Made by a program: the position numbers and the translations under genes. Positions 22,958-35,344 of a DNA stretch of 64,000 nt are shown in pieces; position 1 is the first letter of the stretch, and each line of letters starts with the position of its first letter. The notes beneath the pieces were generated by a model that was not told the origin of the DNA, searched no databases, and was given only the letters and a program-made list of their open reading frames with translations. The stretch lies in the NCBI GenBank assembly GCA_027604505.1, contig JADIIX010000036.1, positions 1-64,000 on the forward strand. The letters run 5' to 3'. The stretch is from Gonapodya sp. JEL0774. Taxonomy: Eukaryota; Monoblepharomycota; Monoblepharidomycetes; Monoblepharidales; Gonapodyaceae.

Positions 22958-24605
22958 ACGCGTAGCTTCGGCCTTAGATCAATGAGTGTAAGGCGAGGGC
23001 GATAAAGCATTTGCGGAGTGAAGGAAGTAAACTTAGATTAATCAGTGTAGAAAGGCGAAGGTGGAACTTCTGCGGAGAATATAATGACATGATTCTTGTG
23101 AAGCATATCCCCACCACTCACCCCAATCCAAATCCCCCCGAACCCTCTTCCCCGCCTCGACGAGCCTCTCCAGCGCGACCTCTGCGTACTCCAGGTTCAC
23201 ATGCTCAACCCGGGAGGGCGATTCAGAGGATGAAGGAGTAGAAGCTGGTGTGGGGGGAGGCGGGGGGTCCAGGTTCCGGAAGAATGCGAGAGTAAAAGGG
23301 AAAAGTGAGATGGAACAATGAAGGTGAAAGGTGAAGGCCACAAAGGGAGCGGATGATAGTACTGACGCGAGCAAGTGCTTCCTAGCGATGCCCGTTTTTG
23401 CTCATCAGACTTCACACGGGGGGCGAGTCGGCGGCACCAGCAAGACAAAGTAAAAGTGCGTCCCCGCGCGTCGGCCGTCGTTCCGGTGCTCAGTGGAGGG
23501 GCTCAGGGGAGGGGATTGGCAAAGGCGGAGAGCGACAGGACTCACCACATGGCCTCTTTGATCATTTGGGAGGTGGTAGTTCTGGGGATGGGGGGATAAG
23601 TGAGATGGTGAGTGCGTTCTGACGGCACGACCCATTAAGGCGATGTACCATTCGCGCTTCACGCAAGTCATTCGTTCACGCAGGTCATTCGCGCTTTGCG
23701 CATGTCTTTCGCGCATTTGCGCTTCGCCCATGTCATTCGCCTCCGACGGACAGCCTCGATCAGCGCCTACCGGCGCTTAGGCCTCGGGTCTCGCTTCCCT
23801 CGATGTGACTCACCAGGACCAACTTGGAAGCATTCGCAGCCGCAATATCCGATCCAACATCTGTGACGCTCTCGGCAAAGCAGGGAACGGAGGGCTCGAC
23901 AGTGTCGCCCTCCTGTGCCCGCACTGCTCACGCGATGTGGATGGCTAAAGGCGCGCTCTTCGTGCCGTGTCCCGTCATGGGTCGGCCAGAACGCGCGCGA
24001 GAGTCAAAATCTCGGGCAACTATCTCGGGCCCGCGCGGGCGACACTGTCGCGTGGTTGAGGACAACGACTGTCTCTACCACCGCAGCGTCGTTCGCCATC
24101 ATGACAGCGCTGCGGGGGAGTCGACGGCGATGCAGCCCGACGCGACCAGGGGCGCCAACTTTGACAATGAGCGGTTGTAGACGCGCAGGGGGTTCGCTTG
24201 GTATAGGGAAGACGAAGAGGCGGAGCGGGCAAAGAGGCGCGCCTGGATGTTACCTCAGAACGGCTCGTCCATCCTGGATTCTGGTTCCTGGCCGTAACTT
24301 GAGCACATCGCCCGAATTGTCACTTCGTCAGTGTCCGCCGGCATTCAGTTCGGTCTTTGGAATGCGTCGAGGGGCGGCGAGTCAGAACTCATGAGTTTCA
24401 GGACAGAAGACGAGCTGAGGTTGTTCCGGAGACCATGCAAACAAATTAGTCGATGTACAAATTGCTTGAACACTGCAAAATTTTGGCTTGTTAATGTCGC
24501 AGTTCCGGGTGGTCGCCAATTGCGTTAGCTTGAGCCAACCGCCGTGCTAGTCGGGATACCGCCTTCACCACCGAACCCGCCCATCACCTCCTGTCCGGCA
24601 TTGGC
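22958..24605. other. Stretch without a confident gene
   Basis: A minus-strand frame (23042-23374) contains a plausible helix-rich segment EYAEVALERLVEAGKRVRG that could be an exon, but no start, partner exons or family could be found. The frames at 23.8-24.4 kb are not convincing on either strand. The end serves as the upstream region of the F-box-like gene. Confidence 0.4.
23650..23741. repeat. Degenerate tandem repeat, CATTCGCGCTTYRCGCAWGT-like units
   Basis: About four imperfect units of 18-24 bp built around GTCATTCG and CGCTTCGC/CGCTTTGCGC, seen directly. Intergenic; function unknown. Confidence 0.55.
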
Positions 24606-26883
24606 ATGTCCGTTTTCGCCTCACTCGCCCACTACGGCGTCAGTGACATGAACCTCGACGAATTCTCTCACACGGCGGACGAGCTCCCGCGAAACAACAA
24701 CAACGACTCCACAGCTGTTCAGGCTTCCATGACCGCCTCCCCCCGCTCCACAGGCGTTCACCTGCCCCCTGAAATATGGGCGCTTGTATTGCGTGTCTGT
24801 GGTGCTCCAGAGACGAAACTCGGAGTGGATTCGAGTGGTTTGTCGGGGAGTTGTTCTAGAACTCTGGGAACCATGACCAATGGATTGGAACCGGAGGATT
24901 TGTGGCCCTTGAGGAGGATTTCTAGGAGCTTCAAACTTATGGCGGAAAGGGAGTTCTGGGTGAGGTTTAGCAGTACTGGAACGTCTGTGGGGGCTTCACC
25001 GACTTCCGCGGGGTCGCTCCGCAACACCTATACCGGGTCCATCACTGTGTCGCCCTTTTCCGTGCCCACTTTTTCTGTGGTTCCGGCTTTGTCCCAACTC
25101 TCTCGGCTCCCCTTTACCCTCGCACATCTCGTGGAATCGGGAAACCTCCGGAACCCCGCCAGTCTTGCCCTCGTTATCGGCCGTGTCGTAGCTTTACCTG
25201 TCGCTGGTGCATCATCACGCCAATCTGAGTTTGATCCGGATCCTGTACGAAACTTGGACCGGACCCTGGTGCAGGACCTGCAGCGGTGTGCGGTGGAGTC
25301 CATCAGAGCGGTTTGTACTGTGGCCGACCGACACGCACGGATGTGGGCCGAAAAGAAACGTCTCGTGCAGAAGAAGGGAGAGAGGGGAAAGGACACGGAG
25401 GAAATCGGCCTACGACACAGGAACAAGAGGAGGAGAGTGGAGTACCAACCCGATGAGGAAGAAAGCGGTGTCGCTCCTCCTCCACAGAATCGCACATCGT
25501 ACGTTGGCGCTATCATGGCGGAGTTGGCGACGATGTATGTCTTGGAAGCTGAACCTGGACCTGGAGGATCCTTGCACGCGCAGTTGGCGAGCAAATTCCA
25601 GTCCCCGCAGCACCACCACCAGTGTCGGAAGCTGCGGCCTAGCGCGGTAAACTTTATTGCCCGGGTGATGTGCGACTTGGCTCGCGAGACGGACTTGTGC
25701 CTCCCTTCGCCTGGATCCGATTCAGCGAGCACAACATCCCACTCGTACCCTGCCTTCTTCCACCGGCTCTCTACGCTTATATGTGCAGCAGCGTCCCACC
25801 GCACTGCCACCTCCACCAACCCTCTCTCGAAAGATCTTCTCCTCTCCTCATGCGAGAAGGTGCTTGCCATATCCGTCCACCGTGGACTCTCACTCAAGCT
25901 CATGGTCAACGGTGGTCTCGAGAAACCAGCCATGGTGGCTAATGCTGTGAGAGATGTGTGTGTGACGGCTTCGCAAGAAGAGTTTGCTGGAGCGGCTGAG
26001 ATGCTGACGGGGATGTTCAGAGGCATGGACGTGGAAGGGGTGTCATCTGTGGTTGAAGAAGTTATGCTGTTGGAGGGATCGAGCATGGGTATCGTAGGGG
26101 GTTTGGTGGGAGCGGTGAGTAACGAAGTTGCATCAAACCTGGTGTCGAACCTCTCCGAAAGCTAACTTAATCGGTGTACGCGGTGACTGCCAAAACTCTG
26201 ACTCTGAATAAAAGCTCTTTCTGGCACGTCCAACTATGACTGCCCATGTTCTCGCCCGACTCGCTCTCGCACGCTCCCAACCCAAGGACTTTCTCAGCAA
26301 CATCATTCCACTCACGAAACTTCCCAGACACCTTCTTCCACAACTCTTTCAACTTCTCGCAGCCATTACGCAAATCGCACCTCATCTACCTGGCACTATT
26401 GAGCGACTCCACCTCCCACTGGCAGACACCCTCGGTATCCTCCGCAACTGGCCTGCCGAACCCCACTTTGGTCGCGAACTCGCTGCGCCGAGACTCAAGT
26501 CCGGCGCATGGTCGCTTGCTGACCTTGCCGAGGTCCTTCTGGTCCTTGCTGCGAACAACCGGGAGGCAGACGCGGCGCAATGTGTGGTGGAGTGCGAGGG
26601 GCTCGGGGCGATAACCAAGGCTTCACGTGCGGTTTTACACGCGACATATCGGCAAAGAGCTGCGGACGTGTTAGGCGCAATGGTCTTAGCGGAGGATGCT
26701 TTGGGGGCATTGAAGTTTAAGGAGGAGGTCGTGAGAGCCAGGATGGGACTGGGAGGAGGAGCCATGAGGGGAGATGATGTGCTCAGGAGAGTCATGTTCG
26801 GAGGCGCATTGAGTCAGGCTAAATTCCGTTGGAAAGATGGTGGTAGAGCGAGGCGAGGACAAATCGGGGTCTTTGAGAAGTGA
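24606..26883 (+). CDS. F-box-like protein
   Basis: An F-box would link a substrate to an SCF ubiquitin ligase via Skp1. Near residues 50-105 the sequence reads HLPPEIWALVLRVC...DLWPLRRISRSFKLMAEREFW, the usual F-box pattern: LPPEI, then a residue run ending in the Trp/Phe of helix 3. The rest is alpha-helical without clear LRR or WD repeats, with a basic NLS-like patch (HRNKRRRVEYQ) near residue 280. The first frame could stop at 26165, but a GTGAGT donor at 26115 and an AAAAG acceptor at 26214 join it in frame to 26215-26883 (725 aa in total), whose helical, Leu/Ala-rich sequence resembles the first part. If the 100-nt intron is wrong these are two adjacent genes, the second starting at ATG 26236. 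Substrate unknown. Confidence 0.7.
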
Positions 26884-27025
26884 TGAACCGTGGCTCTGCA
26901 TGAAGGCAGACGAGAATGACAGAAAGTGTAAATATGTCTATTGCATTGTGTATACGAGTTTATGTAAATGGGACCATTGCCCTTAATTCCCTACACCTCA
27001 TTTTGCGGCACGCCGAATGGAGTGA

Positions 27026-28452
27026 TCATCTTTGGTTATCACGGGTAACCCTTTCGAAAGATATGGTGGAGGTGCGAGCATATCGGGAGTTACCCAACCA
27101 GGTGCGGAGGCGAGAAGTTGAGGGATACGATTCACCTACAGGCAAAGTCAGATCTGTGAGGAGAAGTGGTTGAATCCCCAGGATTTCAAATATTTGATCG
27201 CCTACCATTGGAGTGCACGTTAGTAGTCGTCCTTTGCAGTCCTTTCCTTTCAATACCATCTTCTCCGGTATTTCTCCCCATGCAGTGACCGTCATATCCT
27301 CGCCTTCTTCAACTCCGATGTCTTTCTCGCCAAAGATGACACCAACACTCTCACAAACCACCGTCACACCTTCCACTGTATCTACAATGCACCTGACCGT
27401 GCACCCCTTCACATGACCGGGCTCTACCCACGCGTCAAGGGCAGCAGAGAAAACTCTGCTTTTGGCAAGCACTGGCACGAATTCGTGGCGGAGGGTACCT
27501 TGAAGTGGCGAGAGAGACAATCCACGTGCAATGCTGTAGACAGCAGGAGAGTCGACGGATGGGGCGGTCAAAGAGGGTTCGACGATCTGGGTCTGGAACT
27601 CCGCGGGGGACAATGTGATTCCCTGGTACTCCGACACCGCGCGACCATAATCTGACAAGAACAAGCCAGCGAATAAGGAATGTATAGTTCTCCAAAATCA
27701 AAAGCACGCGATCTCTCACCCCTGCAGTCCCATGTGATGGATGTCTCGATTCGAGACATGTTGACCATCATACCCGCAACAGTCTGTGCAGGAATGCACC
27801 AGCCCGTGTCGTTAAATCCAGTACTGAAAAAATTTTCGCGATGCAATTCAGTATGCAATTTTATGGTAAGAGACAACAAACGTGTTTGCAACAGACCCGA
27901 GAATCCGGACACCTTTGGCTTTTGCTTTCTCCTCAATGCTGGCGGCAATATCGGGTACGTCACACTCCCAAGGGAACAGCAGCTCTTCGGCAAGGCACAT
28001 GACGTCGATTCCGTATTCAATGCATATGGTGAGTTGCTCCTCGATCTCCTTGACAAACGCACGAGTCGCGAGCATCACAATATCCGGCTTGGTAGTAGCT
28101 ATGACATCACGAATATCGGCGGGGTCAAGTACTTGGAGAGCAGCAACAGACTCTGGGAGACTTCCGAGCGCCTTCACCCCGCTAAACCATTGAGCAGCTG
28201 TATCGTTCGCCAACAGAATGTCACCGACTCTCTTCCCTTTGCGAGAGGCGTTTCGGTCGACGATGGCGACGATTTCCGCTGTATTCCCAGGCTTTACAAG
28301 AACGGAAATGCTCAGCGCGAGTTGATTCATCAGGCCGAAGCCCCAGAACAGCAACCTTAGCTGGAAGGATTCGGCTCAATCGACAGGCCTGATCACCAAA
28401 GGAGACATTGAATTATGGGAAAACGCACCTTTCGAGGCGTGCTGTCCACCAT
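27026..28452 (-). CDS. NAD(P)-binding dehydrogenase, dihydrodipicolinate-reductase-like fold
   Basis: Predicted oxidoreductase of 405 aa; four exons close in frame: 28429-28452, 27897-28360, 27720-27823, 27026-27651. The first exon codes only eight residues (MVDSTPRK). A Rossmann segment LLFWGFGLMNQ is followed by IVAIVDRN, TTKPDIVMLATR and IEYGIDVMCLAEE, then the GTGFNDTGW loop after the nucleotide domain. This layout is that of DapB-like enzymes, closest in style to 2,4-diaminopentanoate dehydrogenase-type proteins; GTGxN is the substrate-domain signature I rely on. The donor after exon 2 is GTCTGT, somewhat weak. Not true DapB, since fungi use the aminoadipate route for lysine. Substrate unknown. 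Confidence 0.8.
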
Positions 28453-28561
28453 CTCAGTGTACGATCGCGCTGTCCGGTAATGCGGAAAGTTCCAGCCGGG
28501 GAGTTGCAGCGCCACACCTCCGCTTAAACTTGTGAGCCAACCGTACCAGCATTCCCCTTTT
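28453..28561. promoter_or_regulatory. Shared divergent promoter region
   Basis: Only 109 bp separate the start codons of the minus-strand dehydrogenase and the plus-strand FAM32A homologue, so both 5' UTRs and core promoters must overlap here. No TATA box is evident in a clear position. Confidence 0.6.
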
Positions 28562-29300
28562 ATGTCCGAAATTTATCAGGCGTCAATAGGAGGGAAGCTT
28601 AATCTCAAAGGAGGGGATTCCCTTGGCGTTCTGAAGTGAGTTGTTCTGGGGGTTGAATGAGCTGTTTCTTGGTAGGTTAACTCATGATGTTCGCCTGCAT
28701 TCACCGATGTTCTGCTCGTCCGACTCCTGACAATACCTTTCTGGGCTGCCATCCTGGCAAAGAAAGAAGAAGAAGAAGTCGAAGGAAGATAAAGTGCGAT
28801 TGGAAGAAGCTGTTACTCGAACGATTGACGATGCTGGGAACGGGGGAGGTGGGGACTCGAACAAGCCCAAGGCACCGCCAGTAAGAAAGACGAAAGCGGA
28901 GCTGGCCTTTGAGGAAACTCAAAGAAAGAGAGTGAGTGTGGTCATTGTCGAGCAAAGGGCGCAACGTCGTGCTGCGCGTCGTCAAACGCCTTCCCCCTAT
29001 GTCTCAGCAACAAGAAAGAATACAAAAGAACCTTGCCAAGAGTCACAAAGATCGCGTGCAAGTATGTAGCCATTTCTTTTCCTTGCTGGCTCCCTCCTGC
29101 AGGTTCTGCCCGACGTCCTTGTACTCTCACAACAACTCAAACTCAAATCCGCCATTCCACCTACCGCAGGAGTTCAACGAACGACTCGAACGCCAGACTG
29201 AACACTTTGACATTCCCAAAGGTATGTCGACTCAGTTAGTTCACTGTTCCCGTCGTTGTCTGATAAAACAAACGTTGGAACGATAGTTGGTCCAGGTTAA
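28562..29300 (+). CDS. FAM32A-like protein
   Basis: A small conserved nuclear protein; in animals FAM32A binds the catalytic spliceosome near the 3' splice site. Five exons close in frame to 120 aa, like the human protein (112 aa): 28562-28635, 28763-28931, 29008-29061, 29170-29221, 29287-29300. The order of family features is complete: GGKLNLKGG near the start, a Lys run, KTKAELAFEETQRKR, ERIQKNLAKSHKDRV, FNERLERQTEHFDIPKV and a short C-terminus. Exon 5 codes only four residues plus stop. The Lys run is encoded by a GAA/AAG microsatellite at the exon 2 boundary, so the exact acceptor there could shift by one unit. Confidence 0.92.
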
Positions 29301-30087
29301 TGCCGTGGGATTCCTCTCAACTTGTTCACCATTACTCTACTGTATACTGTACAAAAGCATAGCTGCATTTATAAATTCGTGTCACTTTCTGTACCTGATG
29401 TTGGGACAGGCAGAATGCCCCGAGAATCCCGACCATACCATTATTATAACCGATCCAATCATGTTCTCAATCCGACCCAATGTTTATGTAATGACCACGC
29501 CAACTTTGATTGCACGAAAATTTATTAGAGGGGGCCGAGTACCACCAACCCACACAGTCTCTCGTTAATCAATCCACTGACAAACGTGCCACACGAATGG
29601 CACCATCGTTGCTGTTTCTAGAAGTCGGTGGTGGTGAAGTTCTTTAACTGCACGCCACAGCCTGCCCGTCGACGAATGAACAACAGGAGTTTGCAAACAC
29701 ATAGCACATTAGAAGGGAGGAGGGATACCGACAGTCAGTGTTTCCTGGAGCCGGATTCACGGTAACCGAATGTGTGTCCTGCCTTTTTGTCGCGAGTCGC
29801 GTCCCAAGGTTGTCTTTGCATGAATCTGCTTTGAGTGGGATAGACAGGTACATAGAAAAGGAGAAGTTATACATATTCAGCGGTGATGTCTCGATGGATG
29901 TGTTACCTGAGATGCCTGACGGCATCCCTCGGGTGATGTGGTGATCGCTACCTGAAAGCAAAGCACAAACCCCTCCCCTCATCAAAGAACAGTGTTAACA
30001 CAATACGAGCGGCATTGAAGAGTCTTGCATTCCACTGATCGACAAATTACAAATTGCTTGTCTTCCTGGATCACCACTCTAATCACC
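29301..30087. other. Intergenic
   Basis: No open frame with family or splice support; a minus-strand frame at 29644-29985 is not convincing. It includes the upstream region of the sensor gene. Confidence 0.5.
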
Positions 30088-32753
30088 ATGAGCACCTCCG
30101 GAAAAGACATTGTGCAACCCAACGAAGGATCGCCCGTTCCTCGTGCTACTAAACAGTCACGCGGTATTCCGCTGAGAGCTGCAATCAGCGCCATGATCTT
30201 TTTGGAGTGAGTGCAGCAAATTTCCATAATCTTCGGTTGCGAGTATGGATCATGAACTGAATCAACACGGCTCGTTTATCCTGATCCCACAGCATTGCAA
30301 TAATCGCCGTAAGTCTCACCATTATCTCGTTCACGTCGACTAGACGGTCAAATGCCGATGCTATAAGCCAAGGTGGGGCCGCAAACGTCAACCGTGAGGT
30401 ATAATCCGCCACCCAGTCTTTCACTGTACACCTCACCCTTGCATAGGCAAACAAAGCATTACTAGCCTTGCCGGGGGTATCCAGATATCTGCCTCCTCCG
30501 GTGTTTGGAAGCAAATGGGTGAGATTGAGAAGTCATCGCCTGGAGTACTATCTTATAACTCTGCCATCAATCGTTTGCTCCAGATACGTATCTAACCAAG
30601 GTGACCGTTATGACCCCACAAACCGTTCCCTTGGCTTCTTCCTAATTAACGTTATACTTGCTCAAAGATTGAATTGCTTGCAAGCCTTACACAGCAAATT
30701 GTGAAGCGAGGAATTGCAAGATATGATGATTTTGAGTGAGTGAGAATGACCAAATCACACGTGCATTTGCGTAGTTGGTGACCATTGAAACGTGAAACCA
30801 TCTCTTGTAGCGCAATGACTCCTCAGATGTTTTCAATTCTCAGCTCCGTCAATGTGAATATACAGTACTATTCTTATTTCATCAATTCTACGCAGGATTC
30901 ACTGGGTTTGGGCCCCGCATATGCCACGACACTTGCCAAATGTGAGCTGTTACATTCCGGATAATGTTTTGAGAGGTGAACTTTTGAATTGTACCTGCTT
31001 TTCCAGCTCCCAGCTCTTGGTATCTCATGTATATTGCCGCAAACAAGACGTGCAATTACTTCTGTCCTAATATTACAACCAATACTCGGTAAGTACTTCT
31101 ATTTCGTGAGAATTCTCCACGACCTGACTCAATTTGATCTGTCTTGTTCCTCAGATTAATCCAATACAATTTGTTGGAAAATAGCAATGGAACTCTCTCT
31201 GTCGGTTCGGTGTATTCACAAGTGAGCAGCCCCATTTTGAATCGTAAATGTTCATGATCATACTCAACGTCCAACTTTTGGTACACCGTACTGACCTGTT
31301 GAGACTCCCCCCGGACTTCAATTGTGGAAGAGGTACGTTTGCCACTTTCTGCACAAGTACTGTGACGCACATAGTATTCGTACTTCAGACCTTGGTACAT
31401 CGACCAGCTCCCTTTGGGGAAGTATGTTTACGTGGATCCATACCTCACCTTAAGCTCGAATACGGATCCCGTACGAATCGTCCAGTCAGTCAGCTTCTCC
31501 CTCTGGGATCAAACCAGCTTTCGGGCAGGCGGTTTGATTCTTTTCAACACTCTCAATTTCGCAAGTATCCTGGAAGAACTAAAGGCGACAAGCACAAAAA
31601 ATACATTACTCTATATTCTGACCCTCAAAGGAGAGATTTTGGGAATGACAGGGCTGGGGATGTTAAACTTTTCGGGTCTTTCGGTGAGGCACAAAATTTC
31701 ATTTCAGCATTCCGAATCAAACGCAAAATCTTGATAAATGTGTTGGTATCAGCCACTTATCAAACAATCCGCTACCGATGGATCCTACAGCCTTAAAACC
31801 ATCTTCGACATCTCATACACAGATAACCCTCTCTTCAACACATCTGCAAGCACCGTTTACGCCGCCTCTGGAAACAATTTATCCCTGGCCATGGATGCAC
31901 AGTACGCTGTGGGTGACTACATGTTCCAGGTGACCCGTTATACAAGGAGCCAGTACACGTGGCTAATTGTGAGCGGTGCAGTGAGTGGTTTTCCTGAATA
32001 TTCAACGTAAGAATACCACTAATCCACTCTTTTCCTTTTATAAACATCATCATTTGCTTCTGATCGCCAGCCGTCATCTGACTACTTGGCTGACAATATT
32101 CTGCTTCAAGATCGGCTTGCTGATCAGCTTGTTACCGCCAGTAGAACCATTATCATCATCGGTGAGTTAGGATTCGGTAGAATCATTTGACAAGGTGCAT
32201 GTCCTGCTTGATTTTAACGATTGCGCTCACTTCTTGGAAGCTGTGGTACTGGTGGTACTGATGAGCGCTGCCAGCTTAGTTTTCACTGAATATCTCATCT
32301 TAAAGCCGTTTCACCTGATGATCATTGCCATGGATAAAGGTGAGCGTGAAGAATCAGAATGATTTTACCGATCTTCTTTGCACTACGTTATGTTTTTAGC
32401 GACCAAGTTCGACTTTTCCTCTGTTCGGGATGGAAGCCTCAAGGAGAAGTCGATCTCATACATGGCCGAGATCCAGAATGTCCAAGTTCACTTCCTCGAG
32501 ATGCTCACGGCATTTTCCAATGCTATCAAACGTTAGTCGCTTCAGTTCTTTACGAACACGAGACGGCATTTTCAAACACAGTTTTACATACTCCTTCCTT
32601 GTTTCTTACCCAGAAAACCGTTCCCTTGTTGGTGGCAAGACTAACAGCTCTGTACTTGGAAAGCCTGGCATTCCGGTGTCTAATCCAGGAAGTCCAGGCG
32701 ACAATTTGAATGAAAGCATCAGCGCATCACGTCTTGTTGGCAATCGCGAATAG
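30088..32753 (+). CDS. Membrane sensor with Cache-like ectodomain and HAMP-like region, no output domain
   Basis: Fifteen exons close in frame to 560 aa: 30088-30206, 30293-30398, 30447-30518, 30601-30624, 30668-30735, 30811-30941, 31007-31088, 31155-31221, 31304-31332, 31389-31683, 31753-31980, 32071-32161, 32241-32339, 32400-32531, 32614-32753. A first helix (about 41-56, IAIIAVSLTIISF) precedes about 375 extracellular residues with Cache-like elements (PWYIDQLPLGKYVYVDPY; ADQLVTASRT before the membrane), then a second helix (about 433-456, VVLVVLMSAASLVF) and KPFHLMIIAMDKAT...FSSVRD, like a HAMP linker. This arrangement is typical of nucleotide cyclases and histidine kinases of zoosporic fungi, but the frame ends 45-50 residues later in a Ser/Gly/Asn-rich tail. 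Sequons are common in the ectodomain. Ligand unknown. Confidence 0.8.
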
Positions 32754-33227
32754 TTAAACACCCATCGGCCTAGCATATGGAAATGAAATGTAGATATCAT
32801 GAGCGAAGTGCTCGCGTAGGCAGAGGAGGAGTAACAACAAAGAAACAGCGTGGTCGCGTTGCGTTACCATGCAGAGTACGTGACCAGTACCACTTCATAA
32901 CGAAGTCGTATCATTTGTGTAACCGGTTATTATAAGTTTGGAGAAGAACTGCAAATCATTGTGAAATTGCAAACGAATTACTGCGAAATAACTAACCTTG
33001 GTGGCACCTTCATAAGTTCTCAGTCACGTTCCAGAGAAGAAATCCCATTCAGGCATGTCTCAATGACACCGACTGTCGGATGCAAGCGCATTCGCGCAGA
33101 AGTGAACAAAACTTGCCACTGTCGGAACCTCGAGGAAGTAGAACCGAGAATATTTATTGATCCGTCATGCGACTAAATCAATTGGCACTATATTATGTAA
33201 ATCAAAAAGTCCAATACATTACGTTTT
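32754..33227. other. Convergent spacer between sensor and monooxygenase
   Basis: No open frame with support; it should hold the 3' UTRs and poly(A) sites of both genes. Confidence 0.6.
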
Positions 33228-34975
33228 TCAGATGCGTGCTTTGCTCTGTCTGCCCTTTTCCTCCTTGGCCTTTCGTCCACGATCCATTTCCGCCATCACA
33301 AGCAGGTTCTTGTCCCTGCGCCTGGCGCCGATCTCCCACCAATTGTCCTTCTCACGCATCGCCAGGCTCCAAATCGCCTTAGTCGCAGGAAGTCGGGCGT
33401 CGGCGTACTTTTTGAAGATTTGAGGAATCGTTTCTCCCTTGAGGAGGCCTGCGCGAATTGAAGGCCCGATCAAAGCACCGTCTTCAATGGCAGTGACGGC
33501 TGATTTCAGAATAGAAAATTTTGGGATGTGGTTATCGGATATTGACAACAGCGGAGTAAAGATTCTTACCGCCTCGTCCAATGTAGGGAATCATGGCGTG
33601 TACCGCATCACCGATCATCAAAATTCGTCCGAAATGGGAATAAGGGACGTCTTGAAGGTGTTTCAACCTGCAGAGTTGGACATGTGGAAAAAAAGGAAGA
33701 GTTACATTTAGAGATCTCTACCCACCTCCAAACAGTGAAGTCGGATTTCACAGCATATCTGAAAGCAAGCTCGAGCTCAGGGCTTGCATAGTGTTCTTCC
33801 TTACACATACGGATGCCTATGTCACGGAGCTGATCGAAAGGCGTGTCCTCGAGCGTCTGGCCGGCGGGAAGGTTCGCTTCTTCCCAAGGCTCTATTAGAC
33901 AAGACAGAAAAACAGACTGATCTCACATCAACGTCACTAAACACGCAGTTCAGAAACTTTACTAACTTCGGACTTCGCAGAAAATGCAGAGCTCATCGTT
34001 CCCAAGAGGAAAGATTCCTGCAGAACTTTGAGTAGCGAGACTTGTAAGACTCGTACCGTCAACGTTCACCATATCTCGAAGCTTGTTGGTGAGTGGGTCG
34101 TTTGTGTCTTTCGGAATTTTAGCTAGAAGATAGATGGAGCCAATGTCCGTTGTGATAGGCTGCGAGTTGGGGACGAAGTGCATACGGAAGAATGACCAGA
34201 CTCCATCTGATTCGTGAGATTTTAGGTCAATGCCATAGGTCCGCGAGAGTTGAGATCCATTCCACAGGCATAAAGGACTCGATTCGTACCGGCAGCGATG
34301 ATGTAGTCTCCTCTAGCAATGTATCCATCCTCGAAAGTGATTTCGACTCCGCCACCATTCTCCTCCCATTGCCTCCACTTAGAAATCCGTTTTCTGTACT
34401 GGACTTTTTCCTTGGGCAGAGAGTTGACCATGGCCTCTAGCAGAGGAGCACGCTTAGCCTGGCCGATGTACTTTCCACCGTCAGTGCCTGACCAGAGCAA
34501 TTGCGAAATAAGAAACTCTGCGTGGACACCGTAGGATCCCGCAATGTCGACGCACCTTGAGGGATGTCCCGAGACCAAATTGGCTCCCCATCGCCAAACA
34601 CATATTTGACATGACGAAGAGGAGAGATGAGTGGGTCGACTCGGTCACGAATGTTCATGCCAGCAGGGCCGAAAACAGCATCCCATCGCTCACGGTTACC
34701 GCTACAAGAGATGAATCGTTGAAAGTCAAAGTGCCGACAAATCCGACGTTTGAAATGACGCACAGAGCCAAGGAGTACTGAACTCCTACAGATTCCCCCA
34801 CGTGTGCCTTTTGATCGAACAGCTCGTACTCAATCTTGGGGAGGTTGGGATCGGATCCATCGAATGGAGGCAAAGTCATCAAATGTCGCTGGATGGTGGA
34901 TGCCGAGGCAATGCCACCGGGTCCAGCACCGATGATGATGAACTTGATAGTTTTTCTTGGGTTTGCCGTTGCCAT
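33228..34975 (-). CDS. FAD-dependent monooxygenase (salicylate-hydroxylase/PHBH fold)
   Basis: Flavoprotein hydroxylase of 435 aa; eight exons close in frame: 34779-34975, 34556-34701, 34290-34517, 34057-34206, 33967-34017, 33726-33891, 33570-33667, 33228-33499. All three class A motifs are present: the dinucleotide fold IIIGAGPGGIASAS (about 13-26), the AADGVWS version of the DG motif (about 189-195), and the ribityl-binding GRILMIGDAVHAMIPYIGRG (about 326-345), followed by AIEDGALIG. The first donor is GTACTC, non-ideal but the only one keeping frame. The C-terminus is basic and Lys-rich. No membrane anchor or signal peptide. The substrate cannot be inferred, and there is no secondary-metabolite backbone gene next to it. 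Confidence 0.9.
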
Positions 34976-35344
34976 GTCTTGTAGCGAGTCAGGTATTCAG
35001 TCTGATGAGAACGATGGATTTATGTATATTTTTGACGGTTTGTTGTTGGCCCAATACGCTGTGTGATGGCCCGTGATTGAGACTGCGGTCCGATGACGTG
35101 GGAGACCCTTCCGTATTCATATAAATTCCGGCGAACTCTCATCTAAAAATTTGAATGAAGGAATCGGTGATTCACGATCTGTAGGATATCAAATCATAAT
35201 GGCACAGTGAAAACATCGTGTGATTCTTATTCTCCTTTGAGAAAACCCAAGACCCAAACCCATCTGTTGGATATGTAATTGGAATATTCAGAATCCTCAT
35301 ATGCTTCCGCACTTCCAAACGTCTACTCTGCCGAGTTACTGTCC
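34976..35344. other. Spacer upstream of the monooxygenase
   Basis: Between the monooxygenase start and the Derlin stop, both on the minus strand. AT-rich; nothing coding seen. Confidence 0.6.
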
